Under the pieces are notes generated by a model, which saw nothing but the letters and a program-made list of their open reading frames with translations, was not told where the DNA came from and did no database searches. DNA of 43,833 nt from Clostridiales bacterium (GTDB lineage: Bacteria; Bacillota; Clostridia; Christensenellales; Aristaeellaceae): positions 1 to 43,833 of the forward strand of contig SVHC01000024.1 in the NCBI GenBank assembly GCA_015056055.1. The letters run 5' to 3'. Within the stretch, counting starts at the first letter, position 1, and each line of letters begins with the position of its first letter. Positions 8,320 through 16,979 of the stretch are shown piece after piece. Made by a program: the position numbers and the translations under genes.

Positions 8320-9486
8320 ATGACGGAAAGACTGTATTACGAACAGGCATATCTCAAAGAGTTTGATGCCGTGGTTCTTGAAATTCAGGACGACCGTGTA
8401 AGGCTTGACCGTTCGGCGTTTTATCCCACGTCGGGCGGTCAACCGTTTGATACCGGTCGAATCGCAGAGGCACGCGTTATAGACGTGCAGGTGGAAAATG
8501 GCGAGGTATGGCATACGATTGAGGGAAAACTGGCGGTAGGTGAAAAGGTTCACTGCACGATCGATTGGGAGCGCCGCTTTGATCACATGCAGCAGCATGC
8601 AGGTGAACATATGATTGCCAATGCTGTCCATCGTTTCTTTGGCGGATATACAATCGGACTGCACATTGGGTTGGAAATTTCCACGATTGATGTCGAACTG
8701 CCCGATGGGCGCATGCGACTGACAGAGGAAGACATTGCACGCGTTGAGGATGATGTAAACCTGCACATTCAGGAAAATCTGCCCATCCGGTGCTATTTTC
8801 CGGAAAATGTTGATGCACTTCCTCTGCGCAAACGCGGTGATGTGAAGGAAAATGTGCGCGTGGTGGATATTGGCGGATATGAGCTTGTACCTTGCGGCGG
8901 CACGCACCCGGAGCGAACTGGTGATATCGGACTTGTAAAAATCGTGGATGCAAGACCCAGCAGAGGTAAAATGCGGCTCGGATTTCTGTGCGGCGGACGT
9001 GCTTTTGCGGACTACAGGCGCAGATACGCGATAACCGAACGTACAGCAAATGCGCTGTCTACCTCTACGGACAATTTGCCGTCTTTGGTAGAGCAGATGA
9101 GCGAGCGCATTAAGGCCTTGGAGCATGAATTGCGAGAAGCGAATACGCGTCGGCTGATTGAAAGTGCGAATGCCATGCACCGTGAAGAATGCATGGGATT
9201 TGGAATTGTTGCGGAAAGAGTGGATGCGGAAATTGATTCCCTGCGTGCGCTGGCCTCGCATCTGATTGAAAGGGAAGATACTTACGCTCTTCTGGAAACT
9301 GAGGACGGAAAGCTGCTTTTTGCCAAGAATGCTGCTCCTGTTCATATGGGGAAGCTTCTTTCCCAGGTGGGAAGGGGCGGTGGCAAGCCGGATTTTGCAC
9401 AGGGAATGGCAGGAGAAGGCGACGCGCTTGAAAAGGCAAAGGCCATTTTGAAGCAGCAAATTGCAGAGGAAAAGGCGGCGCTGTAA
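8320..9486 (+). CDS. Alanyl-tRNA editing protein (AlaX, long form)
   Basis: A 388-residue trans-editing hydrolase that removes serine or glycine wrongly attached to tRNA-Ala. It matches the editing domain of AlaRS (tRNA_SAD) plus a C-terminal DHHA1 domain. The zinc ligands are visible: His93 and His97 in HAGEH, and Cys192 and His196 in CGGTH. The DHHA1 end carries the glycine-rich segment GRGGGKPDFAQG. A helical stretch around residues 265-300 links the two. I chose the ATG at 8320 (MTERLYYEQAYL is the typical family start, AGGA upstream) over a GTG at 8287 inside the permease gene. It follows the permease by 19 bp and is probably co-transcribed, with no functional link apparent. Confidence 0.92.
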   Translation: MTERLYYEQAYLKEFDAVVLEIQDDRVRLDRSAFYPTSGGQPFDTGRIAEARVIDVQVENGEVWHTIEGKLAVGEKVHCTIDWERRFDHMQQHAGEHMIANAVHRFFGGYTIGLHIGLEISTIDVELPDGRMRLTEEDIARVEDDVNLHIQENLPIRCYFPENVDALPLRKRGDVKENVRVVDIGGYELVPCGGTHPERTGDIGLVKIVDARPSRGKMRLGFLCGGRAFADYRRRYAITERTANALSTSTDNLPSLVEQMSERIKALEHELREANTRRLIESANAMHREECMGFGIVAERVDAEIDSLRALASHLIEREDTYALLETEDGKLLFAKNAAPVHMGKLLSQVGRGGGKPDFAQGMAGEGDALEKAKAILKQQIAEEKAAL

Positions 9487-9524
9487 AGCTTCTATGCGTT
9501 TTTTGTCAAAAATGAGTTTATGAC

Positions 9525-9553
9525 TGGAATTTATGCGCAATTTGCGCTACAAT
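9525..9553 (+). promoter_or_regulatory. SDR gene promoter with palindromic operator
   Basis: TACAAT (9548-9553) is a good -10; the -35 (TGGAAT, 9525-9530, 17-bp spacing) is weak. The 13-bp palindrome GCGCAA-T-TTGCGC (9535-9547) fills the spacer and abuts the -10, a position typical of an operator. A small CCGGC/GCCGG hairpin lies in the leader (9569-9583). Confidence 0.5.
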
Positions 9554-9616
9554 AGTATTCAGGAACATCCGGCGTAAAGCCGGTAAATAACGATTATTGT
9601 GAGAGGATGAATTGTC

Positions 9617-10492
9617 ATGATTGATATGCAGAAATGGATGGAAATCGCCAAGAATAACATTCATAACCGTCCGGCAACCGAGGGCCGTCTGGCTGGCAAG
9701 ATTGCTATCGTAACCGGTAGCGCCCAGGGATTCGGCAAGGGCATTGCAGAAGAAATGTACAAGGAAGGCGCAACCATTATCGTTGCCGACCTGAATGAAG
9801 AACTGGCCGCAACCGTTGCAGCAGAGATGGGCGAACGTGCCGTCAGCATTAAGGTCAACGTAAGCGACGAGGAAAGCGTAGCTTCCATGGTTCAGCAGAC
9901 GGTTGAAAAGTTCGGCGGTCTGGATATCTTTGTAAGCAACGCAGGTGTTGTACGCTCCGGTTCCCTCGAAGAACTCGAGAAGAAGGACTTCGATTTCGTA
10001 ACCAACATCAACTACACCGCATACTTCCTGTGCGCAAAATATGCCTCCGTTATCATGAAGGCTCAGCACGAAGCTGATCCGGAGTGGTACGGCGATATCA
10101 TCACCATCAACTCCAAGAGCGGTCTTGAAGGTTCCAACAAGAACTATGCTTATGCAGGTTCCAAGTTCGGCGGCATCGGCCTGACCCAGAGCTTTGCTCT
10201 GGAACTGTGCCCCTACAACATCAAGGTCAACGCAATCTGCCCCGGCAACTTCCTTGAAGGACCGCTGTGGATGGATCCGGTTCGCGGCCTGTTTGTTCAG
10301 TACCTGAACGCCGGCAAGGTTCCGGGCGCCAAGACTGTTGAAGATGTAAAGCGCCACTACGAGTCCAAGGTTCCCATGAACCGCGGTTGCTTCCCGGCAG
10401 ACGTTGCCCGCGCTATCATCTATGCTGTAGAGCAGAAGTACGAGACCGGCCAGGCTATCCCGGTAACCGGCGGCCAGATCATGCTCAACTAA
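9617..10492 (+). CDS. SDR-family dehydrogenase (sorbitol-6-phosphate 2-dehydrogenase-like)
   Basis: A 291-residue classical short-chain dehydrogenase. The cofactor loop is TGSAQGFGKG (Gly34, Gly38, Gly40). Asp58 at the end of the second strand suggests NAD(H) rather than NADP(H). The catalytic set is Ser166 or Ser168, Tyr179 and Lys183 (YAGSK). The segment LCPYNIKVNAICPGNFLEGP and the C-terminus VTGGQIMLN resemble sorbitol-6-phosphate 2-dehydrogenases, which interconvert sorbitol-6-phosphate and fructose-6-phosphate. The start follows GAGAGGATG. It is monocistronic, with its own promoter, a palindromic operator and a strong terminator. Codon choice is strongly biased (AAC, AAG, CTG, GGC, GTT), like the ribosomal protein genes here, suggesting high expression. 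Substrate is an inference. Confidence 0.85.
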   Translation: MIDMQKWMEIAKNNIHNRPATEGRLAGKIAIVTGSAQGFGKGIAEEMYKEGATIIVADLNEELAATVAAEMGERAVSIKVNVSDEESVASMVQQTVEKFGGLDIFVSNAGVVRSGSLEELEKKDFDFVTNINYTAYFLCAKYASVIMKAQHEADPEWYGDIITINSKSGLEGSNKNYAYAGSKFGGIGLTQSFALELCPYNIKVNAICPGNFLEGPLWMDPVRGLFVQYLNAGKVPGAKTVEDVKRHYESKVPMNRGCFPADVARAIIYAVEQKYETGQAIPVTGGQIMLN

Positions 10493-10540
10493 TAATTGCC
10501 CCAAATACGCAGATTTTAGAGCTGGCTTCATAAAATAGTT

Positions 10541-10578
10541 AATCCTCCCTATGAGAATTCTCATAGGGAGGATTTTTG
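10541..10578. terminator. Terminator after the SDR gene (perfect palindrome)
   Basis: A perfect 34-bp palindrome (10541-10574, half-site AATCCTCCCTATGAGAA), followed by a run of T on the plus strand. It ends the SDR transcript and can also act on the minus strand, after the small orphan gene. Confidence 0.85.
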
Positions 10579-10668
10579 CGCTTCATATGCTATAAGCTTG
10601 GTCCAATGCGCTACACTGAATGGCATATGGAAATGCGCCCTTTATCTATTTGTCATATTGGAATTCGA

Positions 10669-11025
10669 CTATATTCCTAAAATATAAAAACCATTGTGGC
10701 GTTTTGCTTCATTAAGCCAAGCTGCGAACTGTTCGTAATCTGCAGGTTTGTTTGCGTGGAGTCTTGCAATTATCGAATCGATTAATGAGGGGGCGTAATA
10801 ATTTATTCCATAAATATCGCAATTCAAAATATGACTATACTCTTGGGAAAAAGTATCTAGTTCCTCAACATATAGAGAATCATTTTTCCAATGGCTTATG
10901 CTAGTAAGTGCCACTAATTTCTTTTCTTTCGTGCCGACGGGTAGTTCACAGAATTGTATTTCAACAAAGGCAGAACCGCCAAATATTCTTCGCTCTTCTT
11001 GAGAACCAAAAACGTGGAATAACAT
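10669..11025 (-). CDS. Small hypothetical protein, AT-rich gene
   Basis: A 118-residue cytoplasmic protein I do not recognise. It has no signal peptide, membrane segment or catalytic motif. The C-terminal half is helical (around SLIDSIIARLHANKPADYEQ) and ends in GFYILGI. The ATG at 11025 follows AGAGGTG at good spacing; an in-frame ATG 21 bases upstream lacks this. It has its own promoter (11085-11113) and sits between two terminators, so it is a separate unit. The gene is visibly richer in A and T than its neighbours, which may indicate transfer. Size and setting would also fit an immunity-type protein, but nothing in the sequence shows that. Confidence 0.7.
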   Translation of the reverse strand: MLFHVFGSQEERRIFGGSAFVEIQFCELPVGTKEKKLVALTSISHWKNDSLYVEELDTFSQEYSHILNCDIYGINYYAPSLIDSIIARLHANKPADYEQFAAWLNEAKRHNGFYILGI

Positions 11026-11084
11026 TTTATCACCTCTTATAAACAAAACGTTTTAAACAGTTAGACGAATTCAAGCTTGGCACT

Positions 11085-11113
11085 ATTTTATCTATTCTAT
11101 CATATGGCTGCAA
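11085..11113 (-). promoter_or_regulatory. Promoter of the small orphan gene
   Basis: On the minus strand, TTGCAG (11108-11113), a 17-bp spacer and TAAAAT (11085-11090) lie about 60 bp before the ATG at 11025. Confidence 0.55.
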
Positions 11114-11126
11114 TATATACAAGAAC

Positions 11127-11154
11127 AGTCCCGGCAGATATTTCTGCCGGGACT
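11127..11154 (-). terminator. Terminator of the GH36-aminopeptidase operon
   Basis: AGTCCCGGCAGA (11127-11138) and TCTGCCGGGACT (11143-11154) form a perfect 12-bp stem with a 4-nt loop. On the minus strand it is followed by the T-rich GTTCTT. It lies about 70 bp after the aminopeptidase stop. Confidence 0.75.
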
Positions 11155-11226
11155 GAAACTGTTTTACTACTACATGCCATTATGGCTGTGCATTTTTGTG
11201 CCCAAATGCGGCTTGGGAACTGAAGA

Positions 11227-12456
11227 TTAGAATGCCCAATCGCCGTTTTCAAAAATCTTGACAACCTTTCCGTCACGGCAGTATGCGGTGACGGACATAT
11301 CGGCAGTACCAATCATAAAGTCAGAATGAATCATGGACTGGTTTACACCCAGAGCATTGATTTCCTCACGGGTCATATTGTGATGGTTGCGGATGGTATC
11401 GGCGTAACCGCGGCCCATTGCCAGGTGGCAGCAGGCATTCTCATCAAAGAGCGTATTATAGAAGAGGATACCGGTCTGATTGATCGGGCTGCTGAAGGGA
11501 ACCAGTGCGCATTCGCCAAGATAGCGTGCGCCTTCGTCCATGTCGAGCATCTTGATGAGGTTTTCTTCATTCTTGGGGGTGTCGGCATGAACCTCAACCA
11601 CTTTGCCGTTTTCAAAGCGGAGGGAGAATTGTTCAATCAGCTCGCCGCCGCAGGGATAGGGCTTGGTGGAATAGACGATACCTTCGGCAACGCCGCGCAT
11701 GGGCGTGATAAAGCATTCCTCGGTGGGTACGTTGGGCGTGAAGAATACGCCGTCCTTGGTGGTTTCGCCGCCGCCGCAGAAAATGGCTTCCGGAATCATG
11801 CCTACGCGCAGGTCGGTGCCATTGGAGGCTTTGAATTCCAGCGTTTCGATGTCAAGGGTATTCAGATATTCACAGCGACTGGCGAGATTGGCATGGTGTT
11901 CATTCCATGCGGCTACCGGATCTTCATTGATGCGGGAGGCATCCAAAATGGCCTGCCAGAGTTTTTCGACCGCGCGGCCGGCACGTTCACCGGGGAAGAT
12001 TTTCTTCGCCCACTTTACGCCGGGAACCGCAGCGATGCACCACTGATGCTTGCCGTCGATCTTTTCACGATAGGGATAGGTGATGGGGTGACGGGCCTGA
12101 CCGCTCTTGTTGGCCTTTTCCACATCGATACCCTTTCCACCATCCGGGTCGGCGGAGGCGAGAGCGATTCGGCAGGGCAGGCGATCTACCATGAACTGGA
12201 GCTCGGCGAGTTCCATCTCTTCTACTGCAGAGAGGGTTTCAAGGCTGCAATACTTGTGGTGAATTTTGCCAAGCGGCTGATAGTCCATACGTACATGAAC
12301 CTTGCGCGCGCCTGCTTTATAGAGTTCTTCGGTCAGAAGAGCAACAAATTCAGGCTGTTCAATGCTTGCAAAGATAAAGGCATCCTGACCGGGCTGAACA
12401 TTTGCGCCGATACGTGCGATCATGCGGGCATAGCGGCGAAGTCTGGTTTTCTGCAT
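11227..12456 (-). CDS. M29-family aminopeptidase
   Basis: A 409-residue metallo-aminopeptidase of the thermophilic (AmpS/PepS, M29) family, which removes N-terminal residues from peptides in the cytoplasm. Recognisable family blocks are NVPTEECFITPMRG (usual form NIPTEEVFTTP), the aspartate and glutamate-rich metal region after it, and the C-terminal block MIHSDFMIG containing the His-x-Asp ligands. The length is normal (about 410). The ATG follows GAAAGAGG, 29 bp downstream of the GH36 gene on the same strand, and the two are evidently co-transcribed. Pairing a peptidase with an alpha-galactosidase suggests a nutrient-scavenging unit, which is only an inference. Confidence 0.93.
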   Translation of the reverse strand: MQKTRLRRYARMIARIGANVQPGQDAFIFASIEQPEFVALLTEELYKAGARKVHVRMDYQPLGKIHHKYCSLETLSAVEEMELAELQFMVDRLPCRIALASADPDGGKGIDVEKANKSGQARHPITYPYREKIDGKHQWCIAAVPGVKWAKKIFPGERAGRAVEKLWQAILDASRINEDPVAAWNEHHANLASRCEYLNTLDIETLEFKASNGTDLRVGMIPEAIFCGGGETTKDGVFFTPNVPTEECFITPMRGVAEGIVYSTKPYPCGGELIEQFSLRFENGKVVEVHADTPKNEENLIKMLDMDEGARYLGECALVPFSSPINQTGILFYNTLFDENACCHLAMGRGYADTIRNHHNMTREEINALGVNQSMIHSDFMIGTADMSVTAYCRDGKVVKIFENGDWAF

Positions 12457-12485
12457 AGCAAATTCCTCTTTCGTATATTTGATGA

Positions 12486-14375
12486 TTAAAGCTTCTTGTA
12501 CTCAATAAGCAGGCTTTCCTGCATTCCGGGTGTGGAAACCGTGAGAGAAGCGAGCTGGGTACCGGTCATGCGGATGATATTTTCATTCATGCGCTCATCT
12601 GTAATGCTGACAGAATACTCGGCAGCAGCATCAATGGCAGAAAGCAACAGGGTGAAGGATTCGTCCGGGCATTCGTCACGACGGAAGGCATATACTACAC
12701 CGTCGCCGTTCAGGTCAAACTGCCATGCAGCCCAAATTTTTTCAGAATTGTCAGCCTTCGTCAACGGATAGAACACACCGGACCAATACTTACGAACGCG
12801 GTTAAGCTCTTTGAGAGGAGCGTGGGTTGCTTCAAAATCAAATCCCGGATTCAGAATGTCAAAATTGCATGCGAGACCGCCGGACTGAGCGGAACGGATG
12901 TGATATACTTCCGTGGACCATGTAGCTGTTGCGGTATAGGGGAGATACTCCATAAGTGCAAGCGTGTGATTCTGAGACCAGGTGTGTACACGGTGCGTGC
13001 TGGTTACAGGGAAGCAACCGGTATCACTGCGCCACAGCGGAATGGCACGGCGGGTGGTTTCGAGATCGATCCTTCGGCCGCCACCGGAGCAATTGTCAAT
13101 CACAAGACCGGGGCAGGATGCAAGCAAGGTATCCCACAGGTCGTACATTCCGGCTACGTGACGCATTTCAGTAAGTCCCTTACGGCCGGGTTCATCGTTA
13201 TGCAGCCAGATGCGTCGGGGAGCAATGTTGAAATCCTGACGATAAACGTCGATGCCGTTATCGCGGATTACGCGGATCAAAGTATCTTTCAGCCATGCGC
13301 GGGCGGTATCATCGCCCATGCGGAACAGGCGGTTGTTGGGCTCGTCGGGGTGAGAGAGAAGCATTTCGGGATGCTCAAGGGCAAGATCGCTGCGGCGATC
13401 TACGCGCTCGGGTTCAAACCAGAGGACGAATTTAAGCCCCTTTTCATGTGCGTAATCGGTTACGGGCTTCAAACCGTTCGGGAAACCTTCACAGAAAGTG
13501 TAGTTGCCTACGCCTTCAGGGAATCCCACCTTGAACCATGCTGCGTCCAGCCAGAGTGTATCCATATATTTGCATCGCACGGCGGCATCTACGCACATAA
13601 TCTGTCCTTTTTCGGAAGTCCAGAATTCTTTAAAAGTAAGTCCGGCAGCGTCGTATTCCTCCGGCGGAAGACCAAGCGAATTGAAATAGCGATCAAACGG
13701 CTGCAGAGCAACGGGCGGGAGCAGATCCCTTCCAGGGCAAAAAGACTCCTGCAGAATGCTGCGGAAAGCGCGGCGCGCTGCGGGATATGCTTCCTTTCTG
13801 GGCACGCACAGTACCATGGGAGCACGAACACTCTCGCCGGGATGGAGATAGAAATCTGCATCGACAAGTCCTACTTCCACGCGGCAAGCTTCTTGTTCCA
13901 TCGTGATATCCTGCGACCACTGACCGGACCAGCCGATGCCAAAGATATAGGTTGCGCCATCGGCTTCGATGTCAAAGAACGGGAAACCTGTTATGCTGCA
14001 GGAACAACCGCCGCTCGGTTCTACATGGATGGTATCGCCCGGAAGCATGCTCTTTTCAAGCGGATTGTAGCTTTTTGCGCCGCAGTCGTCGCCGGTAAGG
14101 GTGCGCCAGCAGGCAGTGGCTCCGGGGATTGAGAAATCCAATGAACGAACGGTATGAATGCGACCGGAATCGGCGCTTCCTCGGTGCTCGAATTTCAGAA
14201 GAACCGTAAAGTATTTATCCGTCTGTGCAATTTCAAGAATTGCGCACAGCCCATCGTCCATCAAATGTTCAAATACGTTGCCTGATACTTTATTCATCTT
14301 TGCCGGAATCAGGTTGACTTTTGCATCGCCATAATAAAAAGAAGAGATGCACTGATTGATATCCAAAACTGACAT
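12486..14375 (-). CDS. GH36-family alpha-galactosidase
   Basis: A 629-residue glycoside hydrolase of family GH36/clan GH-D, expected to release alpha-linked galactose from oligosaccharides such as raffinose or melibiose. An N-terminal beta-sandwich (to about 230) precedes the (beta/alpha)8 barrel. Barrel signatures are LWLDAAW, LKFVLWFEPERV, the nucleophile Asp381 in YRQDFN, the NCSGGGRRID block (428-437) and the acid/base Asp451 in RSDTGCF. There is no signal peptide, so the enzyme is cytoplasmic and its substrate must be imported; no sugar transporter gene adjoins it. The ATG at 14375 follows GGAGG and a consensus promoter. It is the first gene of an operon with an M29 aminopeptidase. Confidence 0.92.
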   Translation of the reverse strand: MSVLDINQCISSFYYGDAKVNLIPAKMNKVSGNVFEHLMDDGLCAILEIAQTDKYFTVLLKFEHRGSADSGRIHTVRSLDFSIPGATACWRTLTGDDCGAKSYNPLEKSMLPGDTIHVEPSGGCSCSITGFPFFDIEADGATYIFGIGWSGQWSQDITMEQEACRVEVGLVDADFYLHPGESVRAPMVLCVPRKEAYPAARRAFRSILQESFCPGRDLLPPVALQPFDRYFNSLGLPPEEYDAAGLTFKEFWTSEKGQIMCVDAAVRCKYMDTLWLDAAWFKVGFPEGVGNYTFCEGFPNGLKPVTDYAHEKGLKFVLWFEPERVDRRSDLALEHPEMLLSHPDEPNNRLFRMGDDTARAWLKDTLIRVIRDNGIDVYRQDFNIAPRRIWLHNDEPGRKGLTEMRHVAGMYDLWDTLLASCPGLVIDNCSGGGRRIDLETTRRAIPLWRSDTGCFPVTSTHRVHTWSQNHTLALMEYLPYTATATWSTEVYHIRSAQSGGLACNFDILNPGFDFEATHAPLKELNRVRKYWSGVFYPLTKADNSEKIWAAWQFDLNGDGVVYAFRRDECPDESFTLLLSAIDAAAEYSVSITDERMNENIIRMTGTQLASLTVSTPGMQESLLIEYKKL

Positions 14376-14414
14376 GGCCGGTACCTCCGATTTTTATTGT
14401 AAATAACTGGTATT

Positions 14415-14443
14415 ATCATAGCTGTATGCATAAGTTTTGTCAA
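14415..14443 (-). promoter_or_regulatory. Promoter of the GH36-aminopeptidase operon
   Basis: On the minus strand, TTGACA (14438-14443), a 17-bp spacer and TATGAT (14415-14420) lie about 40 bp before the start codon. Confidence 0.75.
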
Positions 14444-14498
14444 GTTTTTGTTTCCGGAGATACCGAAGTATTACCGATGATCGTTTGGAAAAAGGAAC

Positions 14499-14543
14499 CA
14501 GCTGCGCATTGCCGAATTTTCGGTAATACGCAGCTGATTTTTT
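14499..14543. terminator. Terminator after the nucleotidyltransferase gene
   Basis: CAGCTGCG (14499-14506) pairs with CGCAGCTG (14529-14536), extended inside by ATTGCCGAA/TTCGGTAAT. A run of seven T follows on the plus strand, and a T-rich stretch on the minus strand after the upstream gene's stop. Confidence 0.75.
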
Positions 14544-16864
14544 TAAGACTCATTTTTCAAGATCCGTTCAATTTCATCTGCGTAAAAATTGCAGATTTCA
14601 TCAGCAAATTCGGTATTTATGCCTTCGGCGACAAGTGTGCATTCGGCATGCTCGGCAGAAGGGGATATCCATATCCAGCCTTTATCGGCGGGAATACGAA
14701 TGCCGTCGTCAAGCTCGGCTTCCGGCACGCTTTCAGCCAGGGAACGAAGCAGACGTCCTTTTACGCGGGATTCGACAGGGATTGTGCGTGTGCTGCGGTG
14801 TATGGGCGGCATAGCCTTTTTCCAGTCGGCCAGTGTCCAGCCGCCGCGCGAAAGCATTTCAATGGTGCGAAGCGACGCATAAATTCCATCGAAATGCAAT
14901 TCGAATCGGTTTTCCTGAATCCATGCATGCATTTTGTCGGCGAGCGTATTTTTGCATGAAACGGCAGGAACATCGTATTCCTCGCAGAGAGTATAGACTG
15001 CTTGTGTTGTACCGGTAGGCACGATAATCTTTTCGGCTCCGCTTTCAAGGGCAACCCAGGCAATAAGAAGTTCATTTTCGGCATCGGTCAGCGGACCGTT
15101 TGTGTCGGCAAAGCGAACCTGTTCGCCGGTTTCGCTAAGCCATATACCGATTTCGTCCGGCGCAAGCTCCATCATTTCTTCTTCCCATTCTATTCGGGCA
15201 CAGATTCCTGCACGGTGGAATGCACGCTCTGCAATGGACATGAGCGGCTCTGTTTGGGCAAATACGGCAACCTTGCATTCGCATGGTAAGGGGCGGTTGG
15301 CGAGATGGCCGATATAGAAAAGATCGGTGCGTCCGGCGGATATTACGGGATGTGTGATGCCGGAAAAAGGAGAGGCAAAATCTCCGCGCCGCAAAAGTGT
15401 AATGATGGAACGCTGAGCATTTTTTCCGGGAAATGAGCCTGACGCATTTATGGGATAAAAATGCGAACCGGTTACCCATATGGCTGCATCTGTTCCGGAA
15501 GATAAAAGCGTGTGCCGGATTTGCGGCAATGTGCATACACCGCAATCAATAACCTGCACGCCCTGCGCCATAAGACCGGAGCACACTGCACGCGCATAAG
15601 CGGAAGCATTAGCATCGCTTGTACGGCCTAAAATGACCTCCCGTGCCTTTGAATACGCAGAAAAGGCCTGCGCTGCATGCAGAGCAGTAGCGGGCGAGAA
15701 AAGGGGAATTGCGCCGCCTTCAAAGCGTACAGAATTATTTTCGCCCCAGACAACGTTTTCGTTTACACGGAAACCTTCTTCGATACATTTACCGGGCCAT
15801 ACCTTAACACCCGGAAGGAGAACAGCGCGTGCACCAAGAGTGGCACCTTCGCCCAAAACACTCTCCTCGAAAGCGGAAGAGTCTTTTTCTGCACGGGCAT
15901 GTCCGGCAAGAATACATGCGCGTAGCTGACACCCCTCTTGTGCCTGTGCATCATTCCATAAGACGCTGCGCTTGATGCTTGAACGTTCTTCAACAACTGC
16001 GCCTTTTCCGATGATGCTGTAGGGTCCGATGTGTGCACCTGCGTTAATAACGGCACGCTCTCCTATAAAACAGGGGGCCTCCAGAATGGCAGAACGGTCT
16101 ACATGCGCACCTTTTGCGCGATATACGCCGCCGGGTCGCATGGAAATTGGAAGATTTATCTTTCCATCCAGCGCGTCAAAATGTGCTCTCAGATAAGCGC
16201 CGGTATCGCCGATATCGCACCAGTATCCTTCCATCGGAAGGGCGTATATAGCCTCTTTTTGACGAACAAGTTCAGGAAACAGGTCGCGACCGAAGTCATA
16301 TACGCGGCCCGAGGGAATGCGGCTGAGAACTGCGGGTTCCAGAATGTAGATTCCTGTGTTTACGGTATCTGAGAGAACTTCGCCCCAATCGGGCTTTTCA
16401 TGGAAGGAACGAACTCGTCCATCGGCATTCGTTACGACTACGCCGTATTCCAAAGGATTTTCTACATGCTTCAAAATCAGGGTGGCAAGCGCCTTTTTGG
16501 ATTTGTGCCATTCTAAGGCTTTTGTCAGATCGATATCAGTGATGCCGTCTCCGGACAGAACACAGAATGTTTCATCCAGCATTTCTTCTGCCAACTTTAC
16601 ACCGCCGGCAGTGCCAAGAGGGAAATGCTCGGTAAAATACCGGATGGAAAGATCGTATTCTTCTCCGTTTCCGAATGCGTCTTTGATATGATCCGGCAGA
16701 TAGCCAAGTGTGATGCCAATATCACGGATTCCATGGGATTTCAACAGGAGCAGCGTGTATTCCAAAACAGGTTTATCCATAAAGCGAACCATCGGTTTGG
16801 GACAGCTGCAAGTAATCGGACGCAGGCGAGAACCCTCTCCGCCGGCCATAATTACGGCTTTCAC
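14543..16864 (-). CDS. Sugar-1-phosphate nucleotidyltransferase fused to a degenerate phosphomannomutase domain
   Basis: A 773-residue fusion. Residues 1-230 are a nucleotidyltransferase with the signature MAGGEGSRLRPITCSCPKPM, as in mannose-1-phosphate guanylyltransferases and glucose-1-phosphate transferases. Residues about 245-385 are left-handed beta-helix hexapeptide repeats. The rest has the layout of an alpha-phosphohexomutase, but its active site is eroded. The catalytic serine loop reads VTGSHFYP (usual TASHNP), the Mg loop DGDADR is replaced by WLSETGEQ, the sugar loop GEXSGH is missing, and the phosphate loop RPSGTEP reads SPSAEHA. The likely product is an NDP-sugar; the mutase part is probably structural or regulatory. 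The GTG at 16864, 7 nt after AAGGAGGG and giving VKAVIMAGG, is the clear start. Confidence 0.88.
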   Translation of the reverse strand: MKAVIMAGGEGSRLRPITCSCPKPMVRFMDKPVLEYTLLLLKSHGIRDIGITLGYLPDHIKDAFGNGEEYDLSIRYFTEHFPLGTAGGVKLAEEMLDETFCVLSGDGITDIDLTKALEWHKSKKALATLILKHVENPLEYGVVVTNADGRVRSFHEKPDWGEVLSDTVNTGIYILEPAVLSRIPSGRVYDFGRDLFPELVRQKEAIYALPMEGYWCDIGDTGAYLRAHFDALDGKINLPISMRPGGVYRAKGAHVDRSAILEAPCFIGERAVINAGAHIGPYSIIGKGAVVEERSSIKRSVLWNDAQAQEGCQLRACILAGHARAEKDSSAFEESVLGEGATLGARAVLLPGVKVWPGKCIEEGFRVNENVVWGENNSVRFEGGAIPLFSPATALHAAQAFSAYSKAREVILGRTSDANASAYARAVCSGLMAQGVQVIDCGVCTLPQIRHTLLSSGTDAAIWVTGSHFYPINASGSFPGKNAQRSIITLLRRGDFASPFSGITHPVISAGRTDLFYIGHLANRPLPCECKVAVFAQTEPLMSIAERAFHRAGICARIEWEEEMMELAPDEIGIWLSETGEQVRFADTNGPLTDAENELLIAWVALESGAEKIIVPTGTTQAVYTLCEEYDVPAVSCKNTLADKMHAWIQENRFELHFDGIYASLRTIEMLSRGGWTLADWKKAMPPIHRSTRTIPVESRVKGRLLRSLAESVPEAELDDGIRIPADKGWIWISPSAEHAECTLVAEGINTEFADEICNFYADEIERILKNES

Positions 16865-16895
16865 CGAATATCCCTCCTTGCTGCATACAAGCGTA

Positions 16896-16934
16896 CAAAA
16901 AATACGATATTGCACATTGTATGCAATATCGTAT
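16896..16934 (-). terminator. Terminator of the yraN-hslU operon
   Basis: ATACGATATTGC (16902-16913) and GCAATATCGTAT (16923-16934) form a perfect 12-bp stem. On the minus strand it is followed directly by TTTTTT. It lies 45 bp after the hslU stop. Confidence 0.85.
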
Positions 16935-16979
16935 CCATATACAGAGGGGTTTATTCAACTTAAATGCAAAAAACAGGAT

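Noticed and set aside
9518-10564. Long antisense open frame opposite the SDR gene, and similar ones opposite GH36, thrS and topA
   Set aside because: They have no ribosome binding site, no family motifs, and lie wholly opposite genes with clear signatures and strong codon bias. They follow from the base composition of the real genes.
14543-16864. Frameshift or assembly error in the mutase domain
   Set aside because: The domain keeps its full length and order of secondary structure, and the frame continues to a normal stop. The changes are substitutions.
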